DNA from: Metapseudomonas boanensis
Lineage (GTDB): Bacteria > Pseudomonadota > Gammaproteobacteria > Pseudomonadales > Pseudomonadaceae
Assembly (NCBI RefSeq): GCF_018704125.1
Contig: NZ_JAGTIS010000001.1
Coordinates: 496,001 to 560,000 of the forward strand
Direction of reading: 5' to 3'
Length of the DNA stretch: 64,000 nt
Within the stretch, counting starts at the first letter, position 1, and each line of letters starts with the position of its first letter. Positions 40,477 through 54,478 of the stretch are shown here, one piece after another. The notes under the pieces are model-generated. The model searched no databases and was not told the DNA's origin. It was given only the letters and a program-made list of their open reading frames with translations. The position numbers and the translations under genes are program-made.

Positions 40477-42747
40477 ATGTTAAACCGCGAGCTCGAAGTC
40501 ACCCTCAATCTGGCCTTCAAGGAGGCACGCGCCAAGCGTCACGAATTCATGACGGTCGAGCACTTGCTGCTCGCCCTGCTGGATAATGAAGCGGCCGCTG
40601 CAGTGTTGCGCGCCTGCGGCGCTAATATGGACAAGTTGCGGCATGACCTGCAGGAATTCATCGACTCCACCACACCACTGATACCGCAGCACGATGAAGA
40701 TCGCGAAACGCAGCCGACGCTGGGCTTTCAGCGGGTGCTTCAGCGCGCGGTGTTCCATGTGCAGAGTTCCGGGAAGCGTGAAGTGACTGGCGCCAACGTG
40801 CTTGTTGCGATCTTCAGTGAGCAGGAAAGCCAGGCGGTTTTCCTGTTGAAGCAGCAAAGCGTTGCGCGTATCGATGTCGTGAACTACATCGCTCATGGCA
40901 TTTCCAAGGTGCCAGGCCATGGTGAGCAGCACGACAATGAGCAGGAAATGCAGGACGATGAGGGCGGCGAATCCTCTGCTTCCGGCCATCCTCTGGATGC
41001 GTACGCCAGCAATTTGAACGATTTGGCGCGCCTGGGGCGTATCGATCCGCTGGTGGGGCGTGAGCCGGAGGTGGAGCGCGTGGCGCAGATCCTGGCGCGG
41101 CGTCGCAAGAACAACCCCTTGCTGGTTGGCGAGGCGGGTGTCGGCAAGACCGCCATCGCCGAAGGCCTTGCCAAGCGCATCGTCGACAACCAGGTGCCTG
41201 ATCTGCTGGCCGACAGTGTGGTCTATTCCCTGGACCTCGGCGCTCTGCTGGCAGGCACCAAGTACCGTGGTGATTTCGAGAAGCGCTTCAAGGCACTGCT
41301 CAATGAGCTGCGCAAGCGTCCTCATGCCATTCTCTTTATCGACGAGATCCATACCATCATCGGTGCCGGTGCCGCCTCTGGCGGAGTGATGGATGCGTCC
41401 AACCTGCTCAAGCCGTTGCTGTCGTCCGGCGAGATTCGCTGCATTGGCTCGACCACCTTCCAGGAGTTCCGCGGGATCTTCGAGAAAGATCGTGCCCTGG
41501 CGCGGCGTTTCCAGAAGGTTGATGTGACGGAGCCTTCGGTCGAGGACACCGTGGGAATCCTCAAGGGTCTCAAGGCGCGTTTCGAACAGCATCACCATAT
41601 CGAATACAGTGATGAGGCTCTGCGTGCTGCGGCTGAATTGGCGGCCCGCTATATCAACGATCGCCACATGCCGGACAAGGCCATTGATGTGATCGATGAG
41701 GCGGGGGCGTATCAGCGCCTGCAGCCTGAAGAGAAGCGTGCGAAGCGGATCGAGGTTGCCCAGGTAGAAGACATCGTCGCGAAAATCGCGCGAATTCCAC
41801 CTAAGCACGTCACCAGCTCTGATAAGGAGCTGCTGCGTAATCTGGAGCGCGACCTCAAGTTGACGGTTTTCGGTCAGGATGCGGCGATCGACTCGCTCTC
41901 CACTGCCATCAAGCTATCTCGGGCAGGGCTCAAGGCTCCCGACAAGCCGGTAGGTTCCTTCTTGTTCGCTGGGCCGACGGGTGTCGGCAAGACCGAGGTG
42001 GCGCGTCAGCTGGCCAAGGCGATGGGTATCGAGTTGGTGCGCTTCGACATGTCGGAATACATGGAGCGTCACACTGTGTCGAGGTTGATCGGTGCACCTC
42101 CTGGCTACGTGGGCTTCGATCAGGGTGGCTTGCTCACCGAAGCCATTACCAAAACACCGCACTGCGTGTTGCTGCTCGATGAGATCGAAAAGGCGCATCC
42201 CGAGGTTTTCAACCTGCTTTTGCAGGTCATGGACCATGGCACCCTGACCGATAACAACGGCCGCAAGGCGGACTTCCGCAATGTGATCCTGATCATGACC
42301 ACTAACGCGGGTGCTGAGACCGCCGCGCGTGCGTCAATTGGCTTCACCATGCAAGACCACTCGTCCGATGCCATGGAAGTCATCCGCAAGAGCTTCACGC
42401 CGGAGTTCCGCAACCGCCTGGACACTATCATCCAGTTTGGTCGCCTGAGCCATGAAGTGATCAAGAACGTGGTGGACAAGTTCCTCACCGAACTTCAGGC
42501 CCAGTTGGAAGACAAGCGTGTGCAGCTGGTTGTCAGCGATGAGGCGCGTGGCTGGCTGGCTGAGCGTGGTTACGATGCGCAGATGGGGGCTCGCCCCATG
42601 GCTCGTCTGATCCAGGACAAGATCAAGCGACCGTTGGCGGAGGAGATTCTCTTCGGCGAGCTGGCCGAGCATGGTGGAGTGGTGCACGTCGACGTCAAGG
42701 ATAACGAGTTGTTCTTCGAGTTCGAGACGACGGTGGAGATGGCCTGA
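40477..42747 (+). CDS. clpA: ATP-dependent Clp protease ATP-binding subunit ClpA
   Basis: A 756-aa class I AAA+ unfoldase that feeds ClpP. It has an N-domain (about 1-145) that binds ClpS, an acidic linker, and two ATPase modules with Walker A GEAGVGKT (about 214-221) and GPTGVGKT (about 495-502). It also has an IGL-type loop region for ClpP docking (ARASIGFTMQ, about 618-627). clpP itself is elsewhere. GAGG precedes the ATG. The clpS-clpA pair and the N-degron transferases bpt and aat are all in this block. Confidence 0.97.
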   Translation: MLNRELEVTLNLAFKEARAKRHEFMTVEHLLLALLDNEAAAAVLRACGANMDKLRHDLQEFIDSTTPLIPQHDEDRETQPTLGFQRVLQRAVFHVQSSGKREVTGANVLVAIFSEQESQAVFLLKQQSVARIDVVNYIAHGISKVPGHGEQHDNEQEMQDDEGGESSASGHPLDAYASNLNDLARLGRIDPLVGREPEVERVAQILARRRKNNPLLVGEAGVGKTAIAEGLAKRIVDNQVPDLLADSVVYSLDLGALLAGTKYRGDFEKRFKALLNELRKRPHAILFIDEIHTIIGAGAASGGVMDASNLLKPLLSSGEIRCIGSTTFQEFRGIFEKDRALARRFQKVDVTEPSVEDTVGILKGLKARFEQHHHIEYSDEALRAAAELAARYINDRHMPDKAIDVIDEAGAYQRLQPEEKRAKRIEVAQVEDIVAKIARIPPKHVTSSDKELLRNLERDLKLTVFGQDAAIDSLSTAIKLSRAGLKAPDKPVGSFLFAGPTGVGKTEVARQLAKAMGIELVRFDMSEYMERHTVSRLIGAPPGYVGFDQGGLLTEAITKTPHCVLLLDEIEKAHPEVFNLLLQVMDHGTLTDNNGRKADFRNVILIMTTNAGAETAARASIGFTMQDHSSDAMEVIRKSFTPEFRNRLDTIIQFGRLSHEVIKNVVDKFLTELQAQLEDKRVQLVVSDEARGWLAERGYDAQMGARPMARLIQDKIKRPLAEEILFGELAEHGGVVHVDVKDNELFFEFETTVEMA

Positions 42748-42759
42748 GACGCAGGCCAC

Positions 42760-42788
42760 AAAAAAGCCCGGCTTGGCCGGGCTTTTTT
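42760..42788. terminator. bidirectional terminator between clpA and infA
   Basis: AAGCCCGGC-TTG-GCCGGGCTT is flanked by A-runs and T-runs on both sides, ending the convergent clpA and infA transcripts. Confidence 0.93.
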
Positions 42789-42800
42789 ATGACTGAGCGA

Positions 42801-43019
42801 TCAGCGGGCGCGGTAGGTAATGCGGCCTTTGCTCAGGTCGTAGGGCGTCAGCTCGACACGAACCTTGTCGCCGGTCAGGATGCGGATGTAGTTCTTGCGC
42901 ATCTTGCCGGAGATGTGCGCGGTGACGACGTGCCCATTTTCCAACTCCACACGGAACATGGTGTTGGGCAGGGTGTCGATGACAGTGCCTTCCATTTCGA
43001 AGCTGTCTTCTTTCGACAT
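42801..43019 (-). CDS. infA: translation initiation factor IF-1
   Basis: A 72-aa single OB-fold protein that occupies the ribosomal A site region during initiation. The sequence from [11 protein letters not shown] to GRITYRAR is typical and complete. The ATG at 43019 has GAGG 10 nt upstream. It sits between clpA and bpt as in many Pseudomonas. Confidence 0.97.
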   Translation of the reverse strand: MSKEDSFEMEGTVIDTLPNTMFRVELENGHVVTAHISGKMRKNYIRILTGDKVRVELTPYDLSKGRITYRAR

Positions 43020-43120
43020 GCAGTAAAGCCCTCGGTATTCAATGATGGGCCCTGCCACGATTGGCGGCGGGCAAAAACGGCGTGCATTGTGCCCGAAAAC
43101 AGCACTGCTCGCCAAGGGCC

Positions 43121-43828
43121 TCAGGTAAGGGCGACCCACCGCTGGTTAACGAAGAGCTCGATGGGGCGGTACTGAGTCTTGTAATTCATCTTGCGGCAGT
43201 TTTTGATCCAGTAGCCGAGATAGACCGCCTGCAGCCCCAGTCGGGCGGTTTCGCCGATCTGCCAGAGGATGGCGTAGCGGCCCAAGCTTCGACGCTCTTC
43301 GTCCGGGTCATAGAAGGTGTAGACGGCTGAAAGGCCGTTGGGCAGAAGATCGGTGACAGCCAGGGCCATCAGTTGGTTGTTCAGTCGGAACTCATAAAAG
43401 CGCGAAAACGGCAGGTCGCGCACCAGGAAGGTGGAAAACTGGTCGCGGCTCGGTGGATACATGTCTCCATCGGCATGGCGTTGCTCGATGTAACGGACAT
43501 AGAGCGCGTAATACTCCTCGCTGAAGGCAGGTCTGGCGGCGGTGACGGTCAGGTCGCTGTTGCGCTTGAGGATGCGTTTTTGTTGGCGGTTAGGGATGAA
43601 CTGATCAGCGGGAATGCGTGCGGGTACGCATGCATTGCAGCGCTGGCAGTGGGGGCGGTAGAGATGGTCGCCACTGCGGCGAAAGCCCATCTCTGAGAGC
43701 TCGGCATAAACATCTACATCCATGGGCTGGCTGGGGTCGAGGAACAGCGTAGTCGCCTGCTCCTCGGGCAGATAGCTGCAAGGATGCGGTTGAGTGGCAT
43801 AAAACTTCAGGCGAGCCAGCTCGGTCAT
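43121..43828 (-). CDS. bpt: aspartate/glutamate leucyltransferase (Bpt)
   Basis: A 235-aa transferase that adds leucine from Leu-tRNA to proteins with N-terminal Asp or Glu, creating a ClpS-readable N-degron. The N-terminal cysteine-rich part ([22 protein letters not shown]) and the GNAT-like C-terminal part ([12 protein letters not shown]) are both present. I start at ATG 43828 ([10 protein letters not shown]). It lies next to aat and in the same region as clpS-clpA, so the labelling and delivery steps are encoded together. Confidence 0.93.
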   Translation of the reverse strand: MTELARLKFYATQPHPCSYLPEEQATTLFLDPSQPMDVDVYAELSEMGFRRSGDHLYRPHCQRCNACVPARIPADQFIPNRQQKRILKRNSDLTVTAARPAFSEEYYALYVRYIEQRHADGDMYPPSRDQFSTFLVRDLPFSRFYEFRLNNQLMALAVTDLLPNGLSAVYTFYDPDEERRSLGRYAILWQIGETARLGLQAVYLGYWIKNCRKMNYKTQYRPIELFVNQRWVALT

Positions 43829-43882
43829 GATCAATCCCCGGGAAAACCCTTCAGCAAGTGTAAGCCAGCCTGCTGGGCTCGC

Positions 43883-44563
43883 CTAGGCAATCCAGTCCGC
43901 ACTATTGGGTTGGTCGAGGTAAAGCTGCAGGTTGCGGGAGAATGCTGCCCGACTGATGGTTCTGGCGCCGAAACTTTGTAGGTGCTGGGTCGGCATCTGG
44001 CAGTCGATCAGCGCAAAACCCCACTTGCCAAGGTACTGGGCCAGCGTGGCGAAACCTACCTTCGACGCGTTATCGATGCGGCTGAACATGGACTCGCCAA
44101 AGAACAGCTTGCCCATGGCAAGGCCGTAAAGGCCGCCGACCAGTTCGCCTTCGAGCCAGACTTCTACCGAGTGGGCGACCCCGATGCGATGCAATTCGAT
44201 GTATGCGGCCTGCATCGCCGGCGTGATCCAGGTTCCATCGGCATAGCTGCGCGGGCCGGCGCAGCCGCGTATCACTCCGGCGAAGTCATGGTCGAAGGTG
44301 ACCTGAAATCGTTGCTGGCGCATCAGTTTGGCGAGGCTGCGGGAGATGTGGATTTCGTTCGGTGGTAGCACGGTACGTGGGTCCGGCGACCACCATAGGA
44401 TGGGCTGACCCTCTTGATACCATGGAAAGCAACCGTGGCGATAAGCTTGGATCAGGCGCTCGGAAGAGAGGTCGCCGCCAGCGGCAAGCAGCCCGTTGGG
44501 CTCGCGCAGGGCGCGTTCCAAGGGGGGGAATTCGAGAGATTCGCGTTGCAGCCAGGTGAGCAT
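43883..44563 (-). CDS. aat: leucyl/phenylalanyl-tRNA--protein transferase
   Basis: A 226-aa enzyme that adds Leu or Phe to proteins with N-terminal Lys or Arg. Conserved motifs are [12 protein letters not shown] (about 22-33), YRHGCFPWY (about 42-50), [10 protein letters not shown] (about 54-63) and [12 protein letters not shown] (about 151-162). ATG 44563 ([12 protein letters not shown]) gives the standard length, though no clear ribosome-binding site precedes it. Confidence 0.95.
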   Translation of the reverse strand: MLTWLQRESLEFPPLERALREPNGLLAAGGDLSSERLIQAYRHGCFPWYQEGQPILWWSPDPRTVLPPNEIHISRSLAKLMRQQRFQVTFDHDFAGVIRGCAGPRSYADGTWITPAMQAAYIELHRIGVAHSVEVWLEGELVGGLYGLAMGKLFFGESMFSRIDNASKVGFATLAQYLGKWGFALIDCQMPTQHLQSFGARTISRAAFSRNLQLYLDQPNSADWIA

Positions 44564-44607
44564 GAGGGAGGGCAGGGCGGGTCGGTGGCCCGCCACTGCA
44601 GAGCCTG

Positions 44608-45567
<960 letters not shown>

Positions 45568-45791
45568 TCATAAGTCTTTGTCACGAAAGAGAATGCATGC
45601 TCCAATTGAGCATCACACAAATCGTTGCCGGCTATGCTACACCGAAGCATGAGACAGCGGCAAAACGCTGCGGCCATTGCCCGGCGTGCGTGGCATCGCG
45701 CGGCCAAACCCGTACAATGGGCGGCATTTGCGGCCGGCATGATGCCCTCACCGACTCTTGAACGCGCCCAGGGCGCAGGAAAAGACGCGTT

Positions 45792-48203
45792 TTGAAGAAC
45801 TCCACGACCAGAGCCCAGACGCCCGTCTGGCGCCAGCAATTGCATTATCGCCTCAAGGAAGGTGCGTTGATCGCGCTGGGCGCACTGTGCCTCTACCTCT
45901 GGATGGCACTGCTGACCTACGACTCTTCCGACCCGGGCTGGACGCACACCAGCAACGTTGAGCAAGTGCAAAACGCGGCTGGACGCCTCGGGGCCTGGTT
46001 CGCAGACATCCTGTTTATGGCTCTGGGCTATTTCGCCTATGTGTTTCCGCTGCTCCTGGCCGTCAAGACGCTCCAGGTGTTCCAGCATCGCCACGAGCCG
46101 ATCGACTGGAGCGGCTGGTTGTTCTCCTGGCGGCTCATAGGCCTGGTTTTCCTGGTGCTTTCCGGGGCGGCGCTCGCGGATATCCATTTCCAGGATCATG
46201 CAGGGTTGCCAGCCTCGGCAGGCGGTGCGTTAGGCGAAAGCCTCAGCCACCTTGCAGTCGCGGCGCTCAATGTGCAGGGCAGCACATTGCTGTTTTTTGC
46301 CTTGTTCCTTTTTGGCCTGACCGTATTCACCGACCTGTCGTGGTTCAAGGTGATGGACCTTACGGGCAAGATTACCCTCGACCTCTTCGAGTTGATCCAG
46401 AGCGCGGTGAACCGCTGGTGGAGTGCCCGTGCCGAACGCAAGCAGCTGGTGGCCAAGTTGCGTGAGGTGGAAGATCGGGTAAGTGAGGTCGCAGCTCCGG
46501 TGATCGCGGACCGTCGCGAGCAGGCCAAGGTCAAGGAGCGCTTGATCGAGCGAGAGGAGGCGCTGACCAAGCACATGACCGAGCGCGAGAAACGCCCGGC
46601 TCCTGTGATCGCTGCGCCGCCACCGCCCAAGCCCACCGAGCCAAGCAAGCGGGTGCAGAAAGAAAAGCAGGCTCCGCTGTTCATCGACTCGGCCGTGGAA
46701 GGCACGCTTCCGCCGATTTCCCTGCTGGATGTGGCTGAGAAAAAGCAGAAGAGCTACTCGCCCGAGTCCCTGGAGGCGATGTCCCGCCTGCTTGAGATCA
46801 AATTGAAGGAATTCGGCGTTGAGGTTCTGGTGGAGTCGGTTCATCCGGGACCGGTGATCACCCGCTTCGAAATCCAGCCGGCGGCCGGGGTCAAGGTCAG
46901 TCGCATTTCCAACCTGGCTAAGGACCTTGCGCGCTCTCTGGCAGTGATCAGCGTGCGCGTGGTGGAAGTGATTCCTGGGAAGACCACCGTGGGGATAGAG
47001 ATCCCCAATGAGGACCGCCAGATCGTTCGCTTCTCCGAAGTGCTGTCTTCGACCGAGTACGACGATGCCAAGTCCCCCGTCACTCTGGCCCTTGGTCATG
47101 ATATTGGTGGCAAACCGATCATCACCGACCTGGCGAGAATGCCTCACCTACTGGTGGCTGGTACGACCGGTTCTGGTAAGTCGGTGGGGGTCAACGCCAT
47201 GATCCTGTCGATCCTGTTCAAGTCCACGCCCGAGCAGGCGCGGATGATCATGATCGATCCGAAGATGTTGGAGCTCTCCATCTACGAAGGCATTCCGCAC
47301 CTGCTTTGTCCGGTGGTCACTGACATGAAGGAGGCCGCCAACGCGCTGCGCTGGAGCGTGGCCGAGATGGAGCGGCGCTACAAGCTGATGGCCGCCATGG
47401 GGGTGCGAAACCTCGCCGGCTTCAACCGCAAGGTCAAGGATGCCGAAGAGGCGGGCACACCGCTGACCGATCCCCTTTACCGTCGCGAAAGCATGGACGA
47501 CGAGGCGCCGTTGCTGAAGACGCTGCCCACCATCGTCGTTGTAGTCGACGAGTTTGCCGACATGATGATGATCGTCGGCAAGAAGGTTGAGGAACTGATC
47601 GCGCGTATCGCCCAGAAGGCTCGTGCAGCCGGCATCCATCTGATCCTGGCGACCCAGCGACCCTCCGTTGACGTGATCACGGGCCTGATCAAGGCCAACA
47701 TCCCGACCCGGATGGCTTTCCAGGTTTCGAGCAAGATCGACTCGCGCACCATCCTCGACCAGGGTGGTGCCGAGCAGCTGTTGGGCCATGGCGACATGCT
47801 CTACCTGCCGCCGGGTACCGGCCTGCCGATTCGCGTGCATGGAGCCTTTGTGTCCGATGACGAGGTGCATCGTGTGGTCGAGGCCTGGAAGCTGCGCGGC
47901 GCGCCCGACTACATCGAGGATATTCTGGCTGGCGTGGAGGAGGGTGGTAGCGGCTTCTCCGGCAGCGGCGAAGGTGGCGAAGGCGGTAGTGAAGGCAGCG
48001 AGGACGACCCGCTGTATGACGAAGCTGTGCGCTTCGTGGTCGAAAGCCGTCGCGCTTCGATTTCTGCCGTGCAGCGCAAGCTGAAGATCGGCTACAACCG
48101 GGCCGCACGCATGATCGAGGCGATGGAGATGGCCGGCGTCGTGAGCGCTATGAACGGCAACGGTTCGCGCGAGGTTATCGCGCCAGCTCCGATGCGCGAT
48201 TGA
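45792..48203 (+). CDS. ftsK: DNA translocase FtsK
   Basis: An 803-aa cell-division protein. The N-terminal membrane domain has about four helices (about 26-190) and anchors it at the septum. A charged linker (about 205-300) is followed by the motor, with Walker A GTTGSGKS (457-464) and Walker [13 protein letters not shown] Gly/Ser-rich spacer precedes the winged-helix gamma domain (about 740-803), which reads KOPS sites and activates XerCD. The linker is shorter than in E. coli. Translation starts at TTG 45792, with AGGA about 10 nt upstream. Confidence 0.95.
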   Translation: MKNSTTRAQTPVWRQQLHYRLKEGALIALGALCLYLWMALLTYDSSDPGWTHTSNVEQVQNAAGRLGAWFADILFMALGYFAYVFPLLLAVKTLQVFQHRHEPIDWSGWLFSWRLIGLVFLVLSGAALADIHFQDHAGLPASAGGALGESLSHLAVAALNVQGSTLLFFALFLFGLTVFTDLSWFKVMDLTGKITLDLFELIQSAVNRWWSARAERKQLVAKLREVEDRVSEVAAPVIADRREQAKVKERLIEREEALTKHMTEREKRPAPVIAAPPPPKPTEPSKRVQKEKQAPLFIDSAVEGTLPPISLLDVAEKKQKSYSPESLEAMSRLLEIKLKEFGVEVLVESVHPGPVITRFEIQPAAGVKVSRISNLAKDLARSLAVISVRVVEVIPGKTTVGIEIPNEDRQIVRFSEVLSSTEYDDAKSPVTLALGHDIGGKPIITDLARMPHLLVAGTTGSGKSVGVNAMILSILFKSTPEQARMIMIDPKMLELSIYEGIPHLLCPVVTDMKEAANALRWSVAEMERRYKLMAAMGVRNLAGFNRKVKDAEEAGTPLTDPLYRRESMDDEAPLLKTLPTIVVVVDEFADMMMIVGKKVEELIARIAQKARAAGIHLILATQRPSVDVITGLIKANIPTRMAFQVSSKIDSRTILDQGGAEQLLGHGDMLYLPPGTGLPIRVHGAFVSDDEVHRVVEAWKLRGAPDYIEDILAGVEEGGSGFSGSGEGGEGGSEGSEDDPLYDEAVRFVVESRRASISAVQRKLKIGYNRAARMIEAMEMAGVVSAMNGNGSREVIAPAPMRD

Positions 48204-48233
48204 TTCGAAACCGATTTCTTGACGAGGATTTCC

Positions 48234-48860
48234 ATGCGACTGATCCGCATGCTGCTGGTAGCTGTGTTGGGCCTTGGCGCCCTGCAGGTGCAGGCCGATG
48301 ACAAGGTGGCCATCAGCCGCCTGACCGAAATGCTGAACAATGCCCAGACCATTACCGGGCGTTTTTCCCAGCTGACCCTGGACGGCTCCGGGACCCAGCT
48401 GCAGGAAACCTCTGGCGAACTCTCACTCAAGCGTCCGGGCCTGTTCCGCTGGCACACCGACGCGCCGATGGAGCAGTTGCTGGTTTCCAACGGTGAGAAG
48501 GTCTGGCTCTACGATCCGGATCTGGAGCAAGTCACCATCCAGGCCCTCGACCAGCGTTTGACCCATACTCCGGCATTGCTGCTTTCCGGTGATGTCTCGA
48601 AGATCAGTGAGAACTTCGACATCACTCACAAAGAGGGTGGCGATGTGGTTGACTTCATCCTGAAGCCCAAGGCCAAGGACACACTGTTCGACACTCTTCG
48701 CCTCTCGTTCCGCAATGGCGTGATCAATGACATGCAGCTGATTGACAGCGTCGGCCAGCGCACCAACATTCTGTTCCTCGGGATCAAGATGAATCAGGCG
48801 ATCGACACCGCCCAGTTCAACTTCAAGGTGCCTGAGGGCGCCGACGTCATTCAGGAATAA
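48234..48860 (+). CDS. lolA: outer-membrane lipoprotein carrier protein LolA
   Basis: A 208-aa periplasmic chaperone that carries lipoproteins from LolCDE to LolB. A signal peptide of about 20 residues ends at VQA-DD. The mature part has the unclosed beta-barrel pattern with [12 protein letters not shown] (about 61-72). ATG 48234 ([11 protein letters not shown]) has GAGG upstream. It lies between ftsK and rarA, the conserved order. Confidence 0.96.
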   Translation: MRLIRMLLVAVLGLGALQVQADDKVAISRLTEMLNNAQTITGRFSQLTLDGSGTQLQETSGELSLKRPGLFRWHTDAPMEQLLVSNGEKVWLYDPDLEQVTIQALDQRLTHTPALLLSGDVSKISENFDITHKEGGDVVDFILKPKAKDTLFDTLRLSFRNGVINDMQLIDSVGQRTNILFLGIKMNQAIDTAQFNFKVPEGADVIQE

Positions 48861-48872
48861 GCTGCTTTGCCC

Positions 48873-50194
48873 ATGGACCTGTTCCGCTCCGAACCTATCG
48901 CTCAGCCCCTGGCCGCGCGTTTGCGCGCGGCCAGTCTTGACGAGTACGTCGGGCAGGAGCACCTGTTGGCGCCCGGTAAGCCGCTGCGCGAGGCCCTGGA
49001 ACAGGGGGCGCTTCACTCGATGATTTTCTGGGGGCCTCCAGGTGTCGGCAAAACCACCCTGGCCAAGCTCCTGGCGCAGGTCACCGATGCGCATTTCGAG
49101 ACTATTTCCGCGGTGCTCTCCGGTGTCAAGGAAATCCGCCAATCGGTGGAGATGGCCAAGCAGCAGGCAGCTCAGTACGGCCGCCGCACCATCCTCTTCG
49201 TTGACGAAGTCCATCGATTCAACAAGTCGCAGCAGGATGCGTTCCTGCCGTACGTCGAGGACGGCACGCTTATCTTCATCGGCGCCACGACCGAGAACCC
49301 ATCGTTCGAGCTGAACAACGCGTTGTTGTCCCGGGCCCGCGTCTATGTGCTCAAAAGCCTGGACGAGCCTGCCCTGCGCAAGCTGGTGGCGCGCGCGCTC
49401 AACGAGGACAGGGGGCTCGGCAAGCGGCACCTCAGACTGCCCGAAGAGAGCTTTGCCATCCTGATGGCAGCTGCCGATGGCGATGGTCGTCGCCTGCTCA
49501 ACCTGCTGGAGAACGCCGCGGACCTGGCCGAGGACGGCGGCGAGATGGGCGTCGAGCTGCTGCAGAACCTTCTGGGTGACAGCCGGCGTCGATTCGACAA
49601 GGGTGGTGAGGCGTTTTACGACCAGATATCGGCTCTGCACAAATCGGTTCGGGGCTCTGACCCAGATGCGGCGCTCTACTGGTTTGCGCGAATGCTCGAT
49701 GGTGGATGCGACCCGCTGTATATCGCCCGCCGGGTGGTGCGCATGGCCAGTGAGGATATCGGTAACGCTGACCCGCGGGCCTTGAGCCTGTGCCTGTCGG
49801 CCTGGGATGTCCAGGAGCGCCTGGGCAGTCCCGAGGGCGAGCTTGCAGTGGCCCAAGCCATCGTTTACCTGGCCTGTGCACCAAAGAGCAATGCCGTGTA
49901 CATGGCTTTCAAGGCTGCAATGCGCGACGCTGCGGAGAACGGTTCGCAGGAGGTCCCGCTGCACCTGCGCAATGCGCCGACCCGGCTGATGAAGGAGCTT
50001 GGCTATGGCGAAGAGTACCGCTATGCCCACGATGAGCCCGAGGCCTATGCAGCCGGTGAGGATTACTTCCCCGAGCACCTGGAACCACGTCGTTACTATC
50101 AGCCCGTGCCGCGAGGCCTGGAGCTGAAAATTCGTGACAAGCTGCAACACCTGGACGCGCTGAATCGGGCCAGCCCGTGGCAAAGGAGAAAGCC

Positions 50195-50198
<4 letters not shown>
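48873..50198 (+). CDS. rarA: replication-associated recombination protein RarA
   Basis: A 441-aa AAA+ protein related to clamp loaders and acting at stalled forks and gaps. Walker [10 protein letters not shown] lies at about 52-60, Walker [10 protein letters not shown] at about 109-117, and the MgsA C-terminal tetramerisation domain covers about 270-430. I use the ATG at 48873 ([13 protein letters not shown]); a TTG two codons earlier is possible. Its stop codon overlaps the crcB start. Confidence 0.95.
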
Positions 50199-51866
<1,668 letters not shown>

Positions 51867-51989
51867 GTGCCGGAGCCCCACATTGTGTGAGGCTGATGGA
51901 AAGGATCTCCGCCCGCGTTGCGACCTGGTTGCCTGCGGGCGGTTATCGTTGAACTCGCCCTAAACCTGTTAACGCAAGAAGGCCTGTCT

Positions 51990-53384
51990 ATGGATTTCCT
52001 ACCGCTGTTCCACAATCTACAGGGGCGCCAAGTGCTTGTGGTCGGTGGTGGCGAGGTCGCGCTTCGCAAAGCGCGGCTATTGGCTGATGCAGGAGCCCGA
52101 TTGCAAGTGGTGGCGCTCGAACTTGACGAGCAGCTCGTGGAGATGGCCATTGCGAGTGGCGGTCAATGTCACCAGCGTGGCTACGATATAGTGGACCTCG
52201 ATGGCTGCGGCCTGGCTATAGCTGCAAGCGATGACGAGGCCTTGAATGCACAGGTCTCGGCCCACGCCCAGGCGCGTGGCATTCCGGTCAACGTGGTGGA
52301 TGCGCCGAGGCTCTGCAGCGTGATTTTCCCGGCCATCGTCGACCGCTCCCCACTGATCGTGGCGGTATCCAGCGCGGGCGACGCGCCGGTGCTCGCCCGA
52401 CTGATCCGGGCCAAGATCGAGACCTGGATTCCTGCCACCTATGGTCAGCTCGCCGGGTTGGCAAAGAAGTTCCGGGACCAGGTGAAGGCATTGCTCCCGA
52501 ATGTGCAGCAGCGCCGGGTGTTCTGGGAGGAGGTATTCCAGGGGCCCATTGCGGATCGGATGCTATCTGGCCAGGCCGCAGAGGCCGAACGCTTGCTCGC
52601 CGAGAAAGTGGCCGGCGGAGCGCCAAAAGCGCTAGGCGAGGTCTATCTGGTTGGCGCTGGCCCAGGGGATCCCGATCTGCTCACGTTCCGCGCACTGCGT
52701 CTGATGCAGCAAGCTGACGTGGTGCTCTATGACCGCTTGGTGGCGGCGCCAATAATCGAACTCTGCCGGCGTGATGCGGAGCGGATCTACGTCGGCAAGC
52801 GCCGCGCTGATCATGCAGTACCTCAGGACGAGATCAACCGGCTTTTGATTGAACAGGCGAAGCTCGGCAAGCGCGTGCTTCGCCTTAAGGGCGGTGACCC
52901 GTTCATTTTCGGCCGTGGCGGCGAAGAAATCGAAGAACTGGCGGCCAATGGCATTCCTTTCCAGGTGGTCCCGGGGATCACGGCGGCGTCCGGTTGCTCG
53001 GCCTATGCTGGGATACCACTGACCCATCGCGACTATGCCCAGTCCGTTCGCTTTGTCACCGGTCACCTGAAGGATGGCAGTTGCGATCTGCCATGGGCCG
53101 ATCTCACCGCCCCGGGCCAGACGCTGGTGTTCTACATGGGGCTGGTCGGGTTGCCGATGATCTGCGAGCAGCTGGTCAAGCATGGACGCTCGGTGGATAC
53201 GCCCGCCGCACTCGTCCAGCAGGGCACCACCAGCAAGCAGCGAGTCTTCACCGGCACCTTGGCCAATCTGCCGAAGCTGGTGGCTGAGCATGAGGTCCAT
53301 GCCCCGACCCTGGTGATTGTCGGCGAGGTGGTGACATTACGCGACAAGCTGGCCTGGTTCGAGGGCGCTCAGGGCCATGCCTGA
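51990..53384 (+). CDS. cysG: siroheme synthase CysG (trifunctional)
   Basis: A 464-aa fusion. The N-terminal CysG-B part has a Rossmann motif, [12 protein letters not shown] (about 17-28), for precorrin-2 dehydrogenase and ferrochelatase activity. The C-terminal CysG-A part begins with [19 protein letters not shown] (about 220-238), the uroporphyrinogen-III methyltransferase signature. Siroheme serves sulfite and nitrite reductases. ATG 51990 ([13 protein letters not shown]) has AGAAGG upstream. The 3' end overlaps the convergent gene by 16 bp. Confidence 0.96.
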   Translation: MDFLPLFHNLQGRQVLVVGGGEVALRKARLLADAGARLQVVALELDEQLVEMAIASGGQCHQRGYDIVDLDGCGLAIAASDDEALNAQVSAHAQARGIPVNVVDAPRLCSVIFPAIVDRSPLIVAVSSAGDAPVLARLIRAKIETWIPATYGQLAGLAKKFRDQVKALLPNVQQRRVFWEEVFQGPIADRMLSGQAAEAERLLAEKVAGGAPKALGEVYLVGAGPGDPDLLTFRALRLMQQADVVLYDRLVAAPIIELCRRDAERIYVGKRRADHAVPQDEINRLLIEQAKLGKRVLRLKGGDPFIFGRGGEEIEELAANGIPFQVVPGITAASGCSAYAGIPLTHRDYAQSVRFVTGHLKDGSCDLPWADLTAPGQTLVFYMGLVGLPMICEQLVKHGRSVDTPAALVQQGTTSKQRVFTGTLANLPKLVAEHEVHAPTLVIVGEVVTLRDKLAWFEGAQGHA

Positions 53385-54394
53385 GCTTGACTCAGCGCCG
53401 GCCGCACTCTGAGCCCTGGCGGCAGATGATCGCGATCATGCGGAGCCTCGAACGTCTGTGCGGGCCCCAAAGGGATCACGCCGGTCGGGTTGATGGTGCG
53501 ATGGCTCGCGTAGTAGTGGCCTTTGATATGGACGAAATCCACCGTCTCTGCCACGCCTGGCCATTGGTACAGCTCTCGAAGCCAACCTGACAGGTAGCGA
53601 TAGTCAGCGATCCGCTTCAGGTTGCACTTGAAGTGGCCGTGATATACAGCGTCGAAGCGGATCAGAGTAGTGAACAATCGCCAGTCTGCTTCAGTGATGT
53701 GCTCGCCTGCCAAGTAGCGTCGACGTTCCAATAAGGCGTCCAAATAGTCGAGCTCCTCGAACAGTGTCTGGAATGCCTCCGCATAGGCCGCTTGTGTCGT
53801 GGCGAAGCCTGCGCGGTAGACACCGTTGTTCACTGCCGGGTAGATCCGCTCGTTCAGGGCATCGATCTCGCCCCGAATTGACTCGGGGTAGAAATCCAGC
53901 CGGTTGCCGGTGAGGTGGTCGAAGGCACCGTTGAACATGCGGATGATTTCAGACGACTCGTTGCTGACGATACGACCCGACTGTTTGTCCCAAAGCAAAG
54001 GCACCGTGACACGGCCGCTGTACTCGGGGCTATCCAGGGTGTAGCGCTGGTGGAGGAAGCCCAGTCCATCCAGCTTGTCGCCCGTTGAGCCGAAGTCCTG
54101 GTCGAAGGTCCAGCCATTTTCCAGCATCAGCCAGCTGACGACTGAGACATCAATGAGTGACTCCAGGCCTTTGAGCTTGCGGAATATCAGGGTTCGATGG
54201 GCCCAGGGGCAGGCCAGTGATACATAGAGGTGGTAACGACCAGCTTCGGCCGGAAATCCGCCGATACCTGAAGGTCCAGGTTCACCGTGAGGGGTTATCC
54301 AGTTACGCCGACGGGCGCTTTCTCGCTGGAAGCGTCCATCCCTGGCGGTGTCGTACCACTTGTCATGCCATTTACCGTCAACGAGCAGGCCCAT
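53369..54394 (-). CDS. glutathionyl-hydroquinone reductase (xi-class GST, YqjG-like)
   Basis: A 341-aa protein of the Omega/Xi glutathione transferase group (YqjG, PcpF). SLACPWAHR (about 59-67) contains the catalytic cysteine, and [14 protein letters not shown] is the glutathione-binding segment of the thioredoxin-fold half. The helical C-half has the family motif [13 protein letters not shown]. It uses glutathione to reduce glutathionyl-hydroquinones in the cytoplasm. The last ten or so residues (after LRVRP) overlap the end of cysG and are probably variable tail. Confidence 0.9.
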   Translation of the reverse strand: MGLLVDGKWHDKWYDTARDGRFQRESARRRNWITPHGEPGPSGIGGFPAEAGRYHLYVSLACPWAHRTLIFRKLKGLESLIDVSVVSWLMLENGWTFDQDFGSTGDKLDGLGFLHQRYTLDSPEYSGRVTVPLLWDKQSGRIVSNESSEIIRMFNGAFDHLTGNRLDFYPESIRGEIDALNERIYPAVNNGVYRAGFATTQAAYAEAFQTLFEELDYLDALLERRRYLAGEHITEADWRLFTTLIRFDAVYHGHFKCNLKRIADYRYLSGWLRELYQWPGVAETVDFVHIKGHYYASHRTINPTGVIPLGPAQTFEAPHDRDHLPPGLRVRPALSQAQAWP

Positions 54395-54478
54395 GAGCTG
54401 TCTCCGAAATTGTGTTCGGTCTCAGTCTATCGGGCGCTGCTCGATGAAAAAGCGCAAATAACCGGGCTTAACTATCGA

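Noticed and set aside
48423-50183. 586-codon minus-strand frame opposite lolA and rarA
   Set aside because: It crosses two well-supported genes and their junction, and is explained by codon bias.
50177-50194. crcB start inside rarA at 50177
   Set aside because: It has no ribosome-binding site. TTG 50195 with AAGGAG gives the standard CrcB N-terminus and length.
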